A stretch of 64,000 bases of DNA, taken from UBA1764 sp045616685. GTDB taxonomy: Bacteria > Bacillota > Clostridia > Peptostreptococcales > Anaerovoracaceae. The notes beneath the pieces were generated by a model that was not told where the DNA came from, searched no databases, and saw only the letters and a program-made list of their open reading frames with translations. The DNA is taken from the NCBI GenBank assembly GCA_045616685.1, contig JAZLHF010000004.1:62001-126000 (forward strand), read 5' to 3'. Both the position numbers and the translations under genes were made by a program. This document shows positions 55,227-63,932 of the stretch, piece after piece (position 1 is the first letter of the stretch; each line of letters starts with the position of its first letter).

Positions 55227-55898
55227 TTACCAAATCTCACAAAAATCTTTATCTAATATATATTTTTTCTCAAAATCATATTTTCCATCAGCTTCATGAC
55301 TTTCTATGAGAGTAATGTAGTATTTATTATACAATGCAGAATCAAACAACTGTTTAAGTTCATCTGCTGATAAGTAGCTTTTGAGATTAATAAAAAAGAA
55401 CCAATTTACAGAGAGTAATGAACAATTCAAATGCATATAGCGCTCAATGTTTTCAACCAAAGAATTACTTCGCTCAATTGACACATTAACGGCTTTGAAT
55501 AAATTGGATAATTTTAAGTCAATATCATAGTCAATCGGCTCAGTAAAAGCAATGTTCAAATCATTTAAATATGAGACTAATGTTTGCTCCATCTCTCTCG
55601 TTTTAATATACAAATCTTCATGTACAGCAATTGCTTCGAGATTATCATAAATTTTACTCAAAATTTTTTTGCTATTTACATCTATATCGAACGGATTTAT
55701 AATCAAATCAATTTTCTTTGATATCTGCAACAGTTTATTATTTTCTGATAATACAAACCTGCCATCCGCTCCATTAATTTGTAGCATCAATTCATGCACG
55801 GCCTTACTGAAAACTGATGCATTTTCAATAATGATAGTATTTATAAAGCTTTCATCAGCCACAATGTGATATTTACTTGCAGGATGCGTCAACGTCAT
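55227..55898 (-). CDS. csn2: Csn2, type II-A adaptation protein
   Basis: 223 residues. It begins MTLTHPASKYHIVADESF, with KKIDLIINPFDIDVNSKKIL in the middle, matching the short-form Csn2 family. Csn2 forms a ring on DNA ends and is needed for spacer acquisition. Its presence defines subtype II-A. It overlaps cas2 by 4 bp. Confidence 0.9.
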   Translation of the reverse strand: MTLTHPASKYHIVADESFINTIIIENASVFSKAVHELMLQINGADGRFVLSENNKLLQISKKIDLIINPFDIDVNSKKILSKIYDNLEAIAVHEDLYIKTREMEQTLVSYLNDLNIAFTEPIDYDIDLKLSNLFKAVNVSIERSNSLVENIERYMHLNCSLLSVNWFFFINLKSYLSADELKQLFDSALYNKYYITLIESHEADGKYDFEKKYILDKDFCEIW

Positions 55899-56215
55899 AA
55901 AACTATCAGCCTTTCATCAGAATCAATAACTTCTCCTGAATATTCTCCAACAACATATTCCATACGCGAAAATTGTTTTTCAGTAAGTATAAGCATCTGA
56001 ACGATTCCTTGCACTGGTCTATTTTTTCTTACGCGCTCGATTATTAAACCTGCTGCAGTTTGATTTAGCGCAAGCTTACAATACACTGACTCTTGAAGCA
56101 TTAAAAAACCATCTTTTATTAACGATTTTCTAAACTGCCTGTAAGATTTCCTGTCTTCTGTTGTGGCAACGGGTAAATCAAAAAACACAACCACTCGCAT
56201 AAATCTATAACTCAT
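55895..56215 (-). CDS. cas2: CRISPR-associated Cas2
   Basis: 106 residues; ferredoxin-like fold with the N-terminal MRVVVFFDLPV strand and catalytic-position Asp, then YRQFRKSLIKDGFLMLQESV. It bridges Cas1 dimers in spacer integration. Overlaps cas1 by 11 bp and csn2 by 4 bp. Confidence 0.97.
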   Translation of the reverse strand: MSYRFMRVVVFFDLPVATTEDRKSYRQFRKSLIKDGFLMLQESVYCKLALNQTAAGLIIERVRKNRPVQGIVQMLILTEKQFSRMEYVVGEYSGEVIDSDERLIVL

Positions 56216-57077
56216 TTCTGTAAAACTTCATCTTTTCGATATTATTTTCCGTCAATGCATCAAATATACTTTTGCAATATATCTTAATTGCATTTGCAAC
56301 ATATTGCAGATTTCCATCTATTTCCACAAAATCATTAAGTATGTCAACGAGTTCCAGTTTTACTTCATGTGACAAATCGCGAGGATGCATATAGTAAACT
56401 TTCAAGTCTACTAATGGTCTGAAAGGTTCCATCAAATCAGAAGCCAAATTAAATTGATTAAATGTATTATCATGAAAAAGTCCAAGCTGAGTAATATACC
56501 CATTTGATACAATCTCACGATTAAATGAAGACAATATTATTCCATATCCATAATTTAGTGCTGCGTTAATTGGATCATCTGACGTTCTCGTAAATTCCAT
56601 CCCAAATAGCGAATTGAAATATACCTTTGCTGCATGACCTTCTCTGTTTGTAGAATCTCTGAATTTAATCTCGGCAATATAAGAATTTAGCAACTCGGAT
56701 TCAGGTTTCTTTAAGGTTAAAAGTACATTTTTTTGTTTTCTAATCTTTTCTGTAATAATTTCAGTCCAGACAAGGCCCTTCATCTCATCATTCCACTTAA
56801 TCTGCGTTCTTATCTTATCACTGGTATCGTGACTACCATAATACGGGACAAGTTCTGACAATGGATTGTATTTCTCATCACAAAAAATTATTTTCACTTT
56901 GCGCTTTGTTAATTCACAAAGCAAAGCAGCTGTAAGCGATACTGCGGTGTTTTCAATTATCAACATCGATATCTCACTCAAATGAATTTTCTGAGTTTCT
57001 TCGCCGCGCACAACCATAAAACTAAGTTGCAAATCAAGCTTTGCCCTGTTGTGGATTATTACAGTTCTCCAACTCAT
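56205..57077 (-). CDS. cas1: CRISPR-associated Cas1 integrase
   Basis: 290 residues. Type II Cas1 features: MSWRTVIIHNRAKLDLQLSF start, NAALNYGYGIILSSF helix, metal-binding His in LGLFHDNTFNQF and Asp/Glu in LASDLMEPFRPLVD. Integrates new spacers with Cas2, Csn2 and Cas9. Overlaps cas9 by 4 bp. Confidence 0.97.
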   Translation of the reverse strand: MSWRTVIIHNRAKLDLQLSFMVVRGEETQKIHLSEISMLIIENTAVSLTAALLCELTKRKVKIIFCDEKYNPLSELVPYYGSHDTSDKIRTQIKWNDEMKGLVWTEIITEKIRKQKNVLLTLKKPESELLNSYIAEIKFRDSTNREGHAAKVYFNSLFGMEFTRTSDDPINAALNYGYGIILSSFNREIVSNGYITQLGLFHDNTFNQFNLASDLMEPFRPLVDLKVYYMHPRDLSHEVKLELVDILNDFVEIDGNLQYVANAIKIYCKSIFDALTENNIEKMKFYRNEL

Positions 57078-60000
57078 AACAACGACAAATCAACTATTTG
57101 TTCAAAAAGTCCTGTAACAGATTGATTGATGAGTTTTAATTTATTATTGTCCGAAATTCGCTTACTTACAAACAATCTGCCAACATCATTTGATCCACCT
57201 ATAGATTTCAAATTGCCTCTGGTCGGAGAACAATGTAAAATATTTAAAATATCATACAAAACAACTAATTGTCGCTCAATACTTAATTCCACAAAGCTGT
57301 TATAGCCATTCAGGATTGCATTTGCGACTGTCCCAGAGTATAAAGTAGCAAAAATTCTAGATTGCATTTTTCTTTCTATAGCTTTATATAATTCTATATT
57401 CTTCTCAGCATAGATATTTTTAAATTTTAATGCCGACAATTCGCCAACTTTTATATTACTATCCTTACACCTGTCGATATAATTAGAAATCTCTTTACAA
57501 TATTTGTATAAATCAGGATCAAGTAATAATTGATTGGCATTTCGTATCTCTAATTGCGTTGCCCCACCGGAAATATGTGCTTTCCAACCGTCTTTCTCAA
57601 TTAACGACGACAGCTTTATTTTATCAATCAAAATTTCAATACGATCTGCATTTAAGCGCTCTTCAAGATATAGCCTAACGACATCCTTATTATTAGATAA
57701 CATATTACTAACATATACAGGAATAGGCTCTATTGACCTAATTTCTTTTTTCTTAGCAAAGTATTTTACTAAAACAAAGTATGCAATTTTAACACTGTTG
57801 TAACCGCCATATTTTGTAACATTCAAAAGCCTTTCATCGTTTTGCTTAATTGGCCGAAGCTTTTCTTTTGGCGCTACAAGTTGCTGATTAAATAATTCTC
57901 CTTTATCAATATATGCATATCTAGTAAACTGAATATTATTATTCGCTAAATTCTTCTTTACAGTTGAAATTGATTGCCCATTTTCTGCAATCCATGCAGT
58001 ACGCCCATTACGAACAACGTCAAAATCAAACATGCGATGCAAATTATACTTAAAAGATGAATCTTTAATAAAGTTAATTGGGTTCAAAGTAAATTTCGTG
58101 TAATAAACATTTCCAACAACAATATTCAAATATGCATCATGAGCATGATGATAATCATTTACAGCACGGCATTTCACAAAGCCGATATCCTGTCTAAATT
58201 TTGACACATTACTAGCCTTAACATATACAATATTTGAATCAAGACACTTCTTTAGAACATTTGCTGCAGCTTTGCAAGCTTGTCTTGTTTCAACAAGTTG
58301 TCTTTCAACAAAATCGGCAAGCTCTTCAGCAGATAACTCTGTTTGCCTTATGAGTTTGTCATATTTCTTCTTTGAAATAAAGCCATGTGAATATAAGTAT
58401 TTCCAAAATTCACGATTTTGCTTCTGGCACTCACGGTTTAGAGGATAAACATCGGATTTTTCACCATTTTTCTGCTTTTTAACAAGAACTCTGTTATCAA
58501 TAGAATCATCTTTACATTTTGATTGTGGAATGATATGGTCCACATCATAGATATTTGTATCAAATAGATCTTGAAGAGTTATGGACTCTCCGGAATACAT
58601 ACATTTTCCCATCTGCGTGTAATAAAGATAAAGTCTATCCCTTCTAAAGCTTGCTTCATCTATATTTGAAATTTCTGACACCCAATCCCGCTCTTCATCT
58701 TTACATTTCTTGTATAGATTAATCAGTTTTTCTTTTCTGGATTCTTTGCGCTGTTTTTTCTCTTCTTCACCTCTTGCCATTTCGATAAATACACATTTTG
58801 GGTCGTGCCCAAGTATCTTCCTAAGCTCTTTAACAATTAACAAAGTTTGCCACAACATTCTTTTTACAGAAGGTGAGATATACAATTTATCTACTATGTC
58901 ATAAGTTAAAATTTCATCTTCCGGGCTAAACTTGCCGTTGTATTCATCTATAGCCTTTTGATAGCCATATTTATCAGAAAGCAACTGCATTAAATTAGGA
59001 TTATCTTCGTTATCCCAAAGAGCATGAATAATATTCCTATATTCACCAGTTTCCTTATCAGGGGCTGTTATTTCCTCAAGAAATTCCCTTGAAAGTCTGC
59101 CCCACCCAGAGTATTTTTTGGCAGCAATCTGCTTTAACTGCGATTCGCCAAATATATTTGGATATTTATCATTAATGCTACGCTCCAGCATCTTGGAATC
59201 ATCGCCAAAAAGGACTATATAACGAATAATAGTTTCAACGAGTGCTTTATCATTAGCCGCTTCTCCCAAAATACTTTGCATATCAATGTATGAAGACATA
59301 TTCGACTTAAAATCTCCGTCAATTCCGCTAATCACATCTTCTTTTTCGTTAAAGCCACACTCTATAGTTAAATAATTAATCAAGCTTCTTCTTGTTACCT
59401 TTTTTAGCTTCAAGAAAAGGTCGCTGAATATTCTTTGTTTTAGTTCAACACTAATTTTTTCTTGATTGATCCTTAGATTATTTAATTCATTAAGAACCAT
59501 AAATTTACTGTACAGTACTGAATTTTTAGGGAGAACATCTGCTCCATAGAGATATGTGCACTTGTTCGTCATTCTAACAATGAATTGCTCGGCACTTTCA
59601 GATACATTAACCTTCTGTTCAAAATTCCAAGGGTAAACCTTACCAGCTTCCTTTCTGATAACCCATGCATGATTATGTCCATTCTTTGCATCCTTATGAG
59701 CATCATTGAGCGGCCCAACATAATAAGGAATTCTAAAAGTCATTAAACTTTTAATTTTGTCTGAAACAGTATATCCATAGTCATCCTTATTCTTCAAGAA
59801 TGAATATTCTTTTTCTGCATTTTCAAGTATTTTATCAAGTTCAATTTTATGAACCTGATAAGGAATAACACTATTTGAAGACATAACTTGCTTCGGTAAA
59901 AAAGTATGATTGTTAAGCCTTTCAATCATAGCCTTAAACTCTAGCTCATCGCATTCAACTTTTGCAAATAAAGATTTGATATACTTGCAGAATTCCTCTT

Positions 60001-61132
60001 GGTTATTACATCTATAAACAACATCATGCTTCTTGCCACCATATACACATCTTCCTGAATATGCTACATAATTATTTAGTTTGTCTATGCTCTTGCTAAA
60101 CACTTCCTTATATTTATCCGGGCAATAGGTCTTAATATAATGCTTTAACAGCTTTAAGTCTGATGCATGCTTATCATAAGACAAACACTTTGCAACTGAA
60201 ATATAGCTCTCACCATCTAATATTTCAGCAAGAAGGCACCAATCATACACAGCTTTTAATGTCTCTATTAAAAAGGCATAGTCACCAAGCGAATTTTGTA
60301 ACTTAATCCACTGTTCATCCCAATTTGCAGCAGAAAATGAAATTTTACTAATTTCCTCCGTATCAATTGAGTCATCATTTATAATATCTTTAATTGGAAC
60401 CGTGCCTCCAGATAAAAGTTTTACGACATTTTTTAATGTTCCTATATGTTCATCATCAGTTGATGTGATATTAAGAATTTCAGATGCTTTCTTTTGTATA
60501 CCAAGGCTACGATTTTTCAAAACATCTGCAAACTGATTAATATCATCTACCTCAAAGTTCATTTCAAGCTCTGATGACAATGCTTCAACTAACGAGTTAT
60601 AGACATTGGAAAAATTTGACACATTGGAAAAATGCTGCCCAGGGAACAAGAAATGTCCTCTATGCTTTAATATGTTATGAAGCGCCAGATAGATAAGCCT
60701 TATATCATGTTTTGTATCATTTTCTATAAGCTCTTTTCTGAGATGATAGATTGTAGGATATTCTTTATAATAATGAACGTCATTATAATTAGAATCATTG
60801 AATAGTGTATATATTCCATCAACCTTCTTATCTCCATCGTAAAACTTACTTTCCTTCATTCTAAGATAAAATGTTGGGTCAACTTTACATATTTCTTCTG
60901 CGAAAAGTTCTTGTAGAATTGCTATACGATCATTTCTCCTGTCAAGTCTGCGTCTCGCAGTTCTAAAAGTTCGCCTCTCTGCGGCAGTTTTTGCATTGTC
61001 AAATAACCGGATTCCCCACATGGATTTTCCATTAAATTTCAAAACATTATACTGGTCATCTGTTACAGCCCAACCAATAGAATCTGTACCTATATCCAAA
61101 CCAAGATAATAATCGCAAAATTCTTTTCTCAT
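57074..61132 (-). CDS. cas9: Cas9 RNA-guided endonuclease, type II-A
   Basis: 1352 residues, the large II-A size class. RuvC-I YYLGLDIGTDSIGWAVTD (Asp13); arginine-rich bridge helix RRTFRTARRRLDRRNDR (about 54-70); RuvC-II VFIEMARGEEE (near 784); HNH YDVDHIIPQSKCKDDSIDNR (catalytic His near 865); RuvC-III HHAHDAYLN (near 997). All catalytic residues appear intact. Cleaves DNA guided by crRNA:tracrRNA. GAGGTG lies upstream of the ATG; the tracrRNA promoter starts 2 bp upstream on the other strand. First gene of the cas9-cas1-cas2-csn2 operon. Confidence 0.98.
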   Translation of the reverse strand: MRKEFCDYYLGLDIGTDSIGWAVTDDQYNVLKFNGKSMWGIRLFDNAKTAAERRTFRTARRRLDRRNDRIAILQELFAEEICKVDPTFYLRMKESKFYDGDKKVDGIYTLFNDSNYNDVHYYKEYPTIYHLRKELIENDTKHDIRLIYLALHNILKHRGHFLFPGQHFSNVSNFSNVYNSLVEALSSELEMNFEVDDINQFADVLKNRSLGIQKKASEILNITSTDDEHIGTLKNVVKLLSGGTVPIKDIINDDSIDTEEISKISFSAANWDEQWIKLQNSLGDYAFLIETLKAVYDWCLLAEILDGESYISVAKCLSYDKHASDLKLLKHYIKTYCPDKYKEVFSKSIDKLNNYVAYSGRCVYGGKKHDVVYRCNNQEEFCKYIKSLFAKVECDELEFKAMIERLNNHTFLPKQVMSSNSVIPYQVHKIELDKILENAEKEYSFLKNKDDYGYTVSDKIKSLMTFRIPYYVGPLNDAHKDAKNGHNHAWVIRKEAGKVYPWNFEQKVNVSESAEQFIVRMTNKCTYLYGADVLPKNSVLYSKFMVLNELNNLRINQEKISVELKQRIFSDLFLKLKKVTRRSLINYLTIECGFNEKEDVISGIDGDFKSNMSSYIDMQSILGEAANDKALVETIIRYIVLFGDDSKMLERSINDKYPNIFGESQLKQIAAKKYSGWGRLSREFLEEITAPDKETGEYRNIIHALWDNEDNPNLMQLLSDKYGYQKAIDEYNGKFSPEDEILTYDIVDKLYISPSVKRMLWQTLLIVKELRKILGHDPKCVFIEMARGEEEKKQRKESRKEKLINLYKKCKDEERDWVSEISNIDEASFRRDRLYLYYTQMGKCMYSGESITLQDLFDTNIYDVDHIIPQSKCKDDSIDNRVLVKKQKNGEKSDVYPLNRECQKQNREFWKYLYSHGFISKKKYDKLIRQTELSAEELADFVERQLVETRQACKAAANVLKKCLDSNIVYVKASNVSKFRQDIGFVKCRAVNDYHHAHDAYLNIVVGNVYYTKFTLNPINFIKDSSFKYNLHRMFDFDVVRNGRTAWIAENGQSISTVKKNLANNNIQFTRYAYIDKGELFNQQLVAPKEKLRPIKQNDERLLNVTKYGGYNSVKIAYFVLVKYFAKKKEIRSIEPIPVYVSNMLSNNKDVVRLYLEERLNADRIEILIDKIKLSSLIEKDGWKAHISGGATQLEIRNANQLLLDPDLYKYCKEISNYIDRCKDSNIKVGELSALKFKNIYAEKNIELYKAIERKMQSRIFATLYSGTVANAILNGYNSFVELSIERQLVVLYDILNILHCSPTRGNLKSIGGSNDVGRLFVSKRISDNNKLKLINQSVTGLFEQIVDLSLL

Positions 61133-61133
61133 A

Positions 61134-61162
61134 TTGACACCTCATATTAATTGTTATAAAAT
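61134..61162 (+). promoter_or_regulatory. tracrRNA promoter
   Basis: TTGACA (61134-61139), a 17-bp spacer and TAAAAT (61157-61162), near consensus. The -35 lies 2 bp from the cas9 start codon and overlaps the minus-strand ribosome site of cas9. Confidence 0.8.
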
Positions 61163-61168
61163 GAAGTC

Positions 61169-61287
61169 ACCTAGAGGATGACTACCCTTTAGAATTATAC
61201 CACAAGTTCAAATAACGATTTATCGAAATCGTCCGCAAGGACTCCCACTGTGGGGTATTAAAACTATCTGCCAAGGTAGTTTTTTTA
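61169..61287 (+). ncRNA. tracrRNA
   Basis: The anti-repeat (about 61178-61213) shares TGACTACCCTTTAGAATTA and then ACCAC and CAAA with the plus-strand repeat; the non-matching stretch between ACCAC and CAAA would form the usual bulge against the crRNA. After it come ACGATTT-ATCG-AAATCGT, the GNRA hairpin GTCC-GCAA-GGAC, a small CCCA/TGGG hairpin, and a terminator ACTATC-TGCCAA-GGTAGT with seven T. It is transcribed opposite to cas9. Confidence 0.92.
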
Positions 61288-61292
61288 TTTAT

Positions 61293-61546
61293 CCTATTTT
61301 CTACTTATATTATTCATTATATTATGTATATTTGTACAAATATTTGCACAGATGTATAGTTTTGTCCCATAATTTTCAACATTTTCTTTTTTGTTGCACT
61401 GTTCGCCTCTGTTACTCCGCTTTTTAAAAGTTCATCTTTCGCTTTATTGATGGCATTTCCAAAGCCTTCGACAATACCACTCTCAAAAATCACATTTTCT
61501 CACTCACGGTTTCTAAGCACTTAATTTGTCTCAAAGACCAAATATA
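61293..61546. other. Region with a start-less coding remnant
   Basis: The minus strand is open from 61499 to 61317 and reads FESGIVEGFGNAINKAKDEL then LKSGVTEANSATKKKMLKIM; no start codon or ribosome site, and the family is not recognised. It includes a 12-nt match to the CRISPR repeat at 61476-61487. Confidence 0.35.
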
Positions 61547-61583
61547 AAATAGGTCTCTAAGTTATTAACTTAAAGACCTATTA
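61547..61583 (-). terminator. Terminator after the GMP synthase gene
   Basis: AATAGGTCTCTAAGTTA / TAACTTAAAGACCTATT-like inverted repeat, T-rich on the minus strand, 40 bp beyond the stop. Confidence 0.75.
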
Positions 61584-61624
61584 GTAATTGATTTCTCAAT
61601 ATTTAGTTATGATTACCTTAGCTT

Positions 61625-62629
61625 CTATTCCCATTCGATTGTTCCAGAGTTCTTCTTTGGATCTTTAGGTGATACATCCCAAAGTACTCTGTTAACACCT
61701 TTCACATTCTTGAGAATTCGATCTGTAATTTTCTGAACGAGCTTCCAATCAAGCTTAACAGGGGTAGCAGCGGTAGCATCTACAGAATTCACCGCACGAA
61801 TTACTACTGGCCAAGCATAAGTTCTTTTGCCGTTCTTAATTCCTGTTGTCTTAAAATCAGGAACGACCGTGAAGTATTGCCATACTTTGCCCTCGAGGCC
61901 AGCCTTCTTAAACTCATCACGAAGGATTGCATCAGATTCGCGAACTGCTTCAAGTCTATCCTTTGTGATAGCGCCAACGCATCTTACACCAAGTCCCGGG
62001 CCTGGGAATGGCTGACGGTTAACCATATTTTCTGGAAGGCCAAGAGCCTTACCAACTACACGAACCTCATCTTTATAAAGGAATTTAACTGGCTCAACAA
62101 GAGCAAACTTTTGCATGTTCTTTGGAAGTCCCCCTACATTATGGTGAGCCTTAACTCCGCCTTTTGATTCGAGAATATCAGGATAGATTGTGCCCTGTCC
62201 TAAGAACTCAACGCCTTTAATCTTCTTTGCCTCTTTTGCAAATACATCGATAAATTTGCTGCCGATAATCTTTCTTTTCTTTTCTGGATCATCAACACCC
62301 TTAAGAGCCTTTAGAAAATCTTCGCTTGCATCTACATAAACAAGATTTGATTTGAACTGCTTTGAGAAAACCTTGCAAACCATTTCAGGTTCACTTTTTC
62401 TAAGAAGCCCATGGTTTACATGAACGCAGGTAAGTTGGTCTCCGATCGCTTTAGCAATAAGTGCAGCGCATACAGAGCTGTCTACGCCCCCAGATAATGC
62501 GAGAAGGACTTTCCCGTCACCAACTTGCTTTTTTATTTCTTTTACTTGTGCATCAATGTACTTTTTTGCCTGAGCCTGAGTCTTAATTCTTGCTAAGCTC
62601 TTCGGTCTTACATCAGTTGCTTTTGCCAT
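61625..62629 (-). CDS. guaA: GMP synthase, stand-alone ATP-pyrophosphatase subunit
   Basis: 334 residues covering only the synthetase half: the PP-loop LLALSGGVDSSVCAALIAKA, LTCVHVNHGLLRKSE, FLGQGTIYPDILES, and the dimerisation domain (NRQPFPGPGLGVRC, ending GTIEWE). The N-terminal glutamine amidotransferase domain (about 190 residues) of usual bacterial GuaA is absent. GGAGG precedes the start, so it is not a truncation of the reading frame here. It would use free ammonia or a separate glutaminase encoded elsewhere, as in archaea. Confidence 0.93.
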   Translation of the reverse strand: MAKATDVRPKSLARIKTQAQAKKYIDAQVKEIKKQVGDGKVLLALSGGVDSSVCAALIAKAIGDQLTCVHVNHGLLRKSEPEMVCKVFSKQFKSNLVYVDASEDFLKALKGVDDPEKKRKIIGSKFIDVFAKEAKKIKGVEFLGQGTIYPDILESKGGVKAHHNVGGLPKNMQKFALVEPVKFLYKDEVRVVGKALGLPENMVNRQPFPGPGLGVRCVGAITKDRLEAVRESDAILRDEFKKAGLEGKVWQYFTVVPDFKTTGIKNGKRTYAWPVVIRAVNSVDATAATPVKLDWKLVQKITDRILKNVKGVNRVLWDVSPKDPKKNSGTIEWE

Positions 62630-62679
62630 AAATAGCCTCCATTTATAGAAACAAAATAATTATCAATATATGATATTTC

Positions 62680-62685
62680 ATTATA
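62680..62685 (-). promoter_or_regulatory. -10 element upstream of guaA
   Basis: A TATAAT on the minus strand about 50 bp upstream of the guaA start. Confidence 0.45.
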
Positions 62686-62734
62686 ATTCTTTTAAAGACC
62701 ATCTACAAGAAAAAACTGTCTGCGCTCAGAAGCC

Positions 62735-62763
62735 TTGATTTTTAAAATTGTTTGTATTACAAT
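62735..62763 (+). promoter_or_regulatory. Promoter of the Cys leader/cysteine synthase transcript
   Basis: TTGATT (62735-62740), 17-bp spacer, TACAAT (62758-62763). The expected start falls at 62770, on the A of the leader-peptide ATG. Confidence 0.75.
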
Positions 62764-62769
62764 ATTGTC

Positions 62770-62829
62770 ATGAACGCTAATAAGAATTATACAAATTGTT
62801 GTTGCTGTACATCGTACCGACTTGGCTAA
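62770..62829 (+). CDS. Polycysteine leader peptide (leaderless)
   Basis: ATG to TAA encodes MNANKNYTNCCCCTSYRLG, 19 residues with four consecutive Cys codons (62797-62808: TGT TGT TGC TGT). No ribosome site precedes it; the promoter puts the RNA start at the ATG itself. It lies upstream of a terminator and a cysteine synthase-like gene, so it is a sensor of charged tRNA-Cys rather than a functional protein. Confidence 0.85.
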   Translation: MNANKNYTNCCCCTSYRLG

Positions 62830-62919
62830 GCAAAGGCTTCGCACAAGGCGGTATTTGAAATGTCTTGTGCGCATCAACATTTGTTTTACTGCTATGCGAG
62901 CAAGGCGCATAGCTTTTTT
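62815..62919 (+). promoter_or_regulatory. Cysteine-responsive transcription attenuator
   Basis: Four alternative pairings: 1:2, TACCG-A-CTTG (62815-62824) with CAAG-G-CGGTA (62844-62853); 2:3, CGCACAAG (62840-62847) with CTTGTGCG (62864-62871); 3:4, CTTGTGCGCAT (62864-62874) with ATGCGAGCAAG (62894-62904, one mismatch and one G-U); and the terminator, GCTATGCG (62891-62898) with CGCATAGC (62906-62913) plus TTTTTT. A ribosome stalled on the Cys codons leaves strand 1 free, giving 1:2 and 3:4 (on); a ribosome at the stop covers strand 1, giving 2:3 and the terminator (off). Confidence 0.82.
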
Positions 62920-62947
62920 ATTTCAAAATACATAGATGGAGAAAAAA

Positions 62948-63901
62948 ATGAAACATTATACCGGAAATACCCCAATGGCCGATATCACATATAAATATAA
63001 TGGCAAAATCGGACATGTATATGCAAAACTTGAATATTATAATCCAACAGGAAGCATTAAAGATAGAATTGCCGAATATATAATCAATAAAGCAATCGAA
63101 ACTGGAGAACTTAAAGATGGGCAGGCAATAGTAGAGACTACAAGTGGAAACACGGGAATCGGAATAGCTGCATACGGAGCATTAACAAAACATCCTGTCC
63201 ATATCTTTATGCCTACATGGGCAAGCGAAGAAAGAATCAAGCTCATGAAAATGTATGGCGCAAATGTTCACCTTATAGACCAGGATAATGGTGGATTTCT
63301 TGGCTGTCTTGATAAAACTGTGAAATTAGCAAACGAAATTAATGGTTTTAAATTTAATCAATTTGCAAATAAAGACAATATGTTGGCTCACTATAACAAC
63401 ACTGGTGTGGAAATTTTAAAGCAGCTTCCAGATGTTACTGATTTTGTTTCCGGAGTTGGTTCCGGCGGAACAATCATGGGTATAGGTAGCAGATTAAAGG
63501 AAGCAAACAATGCTAATATTGTTGTAATTGAACCTGATTGCGCGCAAATTCTCGCAGGGAAAAAAGCGACACGCCTTCACAAAATTGAAGGGATAGGCGA
63601 TGATATAGTTCCGGGAATTTATGATGCAAAACTTGTTAATAGTATGCTGGCTATTAACGATGATGATGCTGTTGCAATGTCAGCAAAGCTTGCTAAAGAA
63701 CTCGGCCTTGGTGTTGGAATTTCATCAGGAGCAAATTTTCTTGGCGCAGTTCTTTCAAATATTCGTGACAATCAAAAAATTGCCACTGTATTTTCAGACG
63801 ACAACAAGAAATATCTGTCAACAAGCCTCGCAGAATCACCAAATGCTGCCCCAGGCATGATATCAGAACAAATTGAATTATTAGAAGTAGTAAAAATATA
63901 G
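62948..63901 (+). CDS. Cysteine synthase-family PLP enzyme
   Basis: 317 residues of the O-acetylserine sulfhydrylase/cystathionine beta-synthase fold. PLP lysine in NPTGSIKDRIAEY; phosphate and substrate loop ETTSGNTGIGIA; GVGSGGTIMGIGSRLKE; C-terminal GISSGANFLGA. It likely makes cysteine from O-acetylserine and sulfide, a role supported by the polycysteine leader. I chose the ATG at 62948, which has GGAG 6 nt upstream; that site overlaps the earlier in-frame ATG at 62936. Confidence 0.9.
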   Translation: MKHYTGNTPMADITYKYNGKIGHVYAKLEYYNPTGSIKDRIAEYIINKAIETGELKDGQAIVETTSGNTGIGIAAYGALTKHPVHIFMPTWASEERIKLMKMYGANVHLIDQDNGGFLGCLDKTVKLANEINGFKFNQFANKDNMLAHYNNTGVEILKQLPDVTDFVSGVGSGGTIMGIGSRLKEANNANIVVIEPDCAQILAGKKATRLHKIEGIGDDIVPGIYDAKLVNSMLAINDDDAVAMSAKLAKELGLGVGISSGANFLGAVLSNIRDNQKIATVFSDDNKKYLSTSLAESPNAAPGMISEQIELLEVVKI

Positions 63902-63904
63902 AAC

Positions 63905-63932
63905 AAAAGCCCGAGTGTCAGCTCGGGCTTTT
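63905..63932 (+). terminator. Terminator after the cysteine synthase gene
   Basis: AAAAGCCCGAG / CTCGGGCTTTT with a 6-nt loop, 3 bp after the stop codon. Confidence 0.9.
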
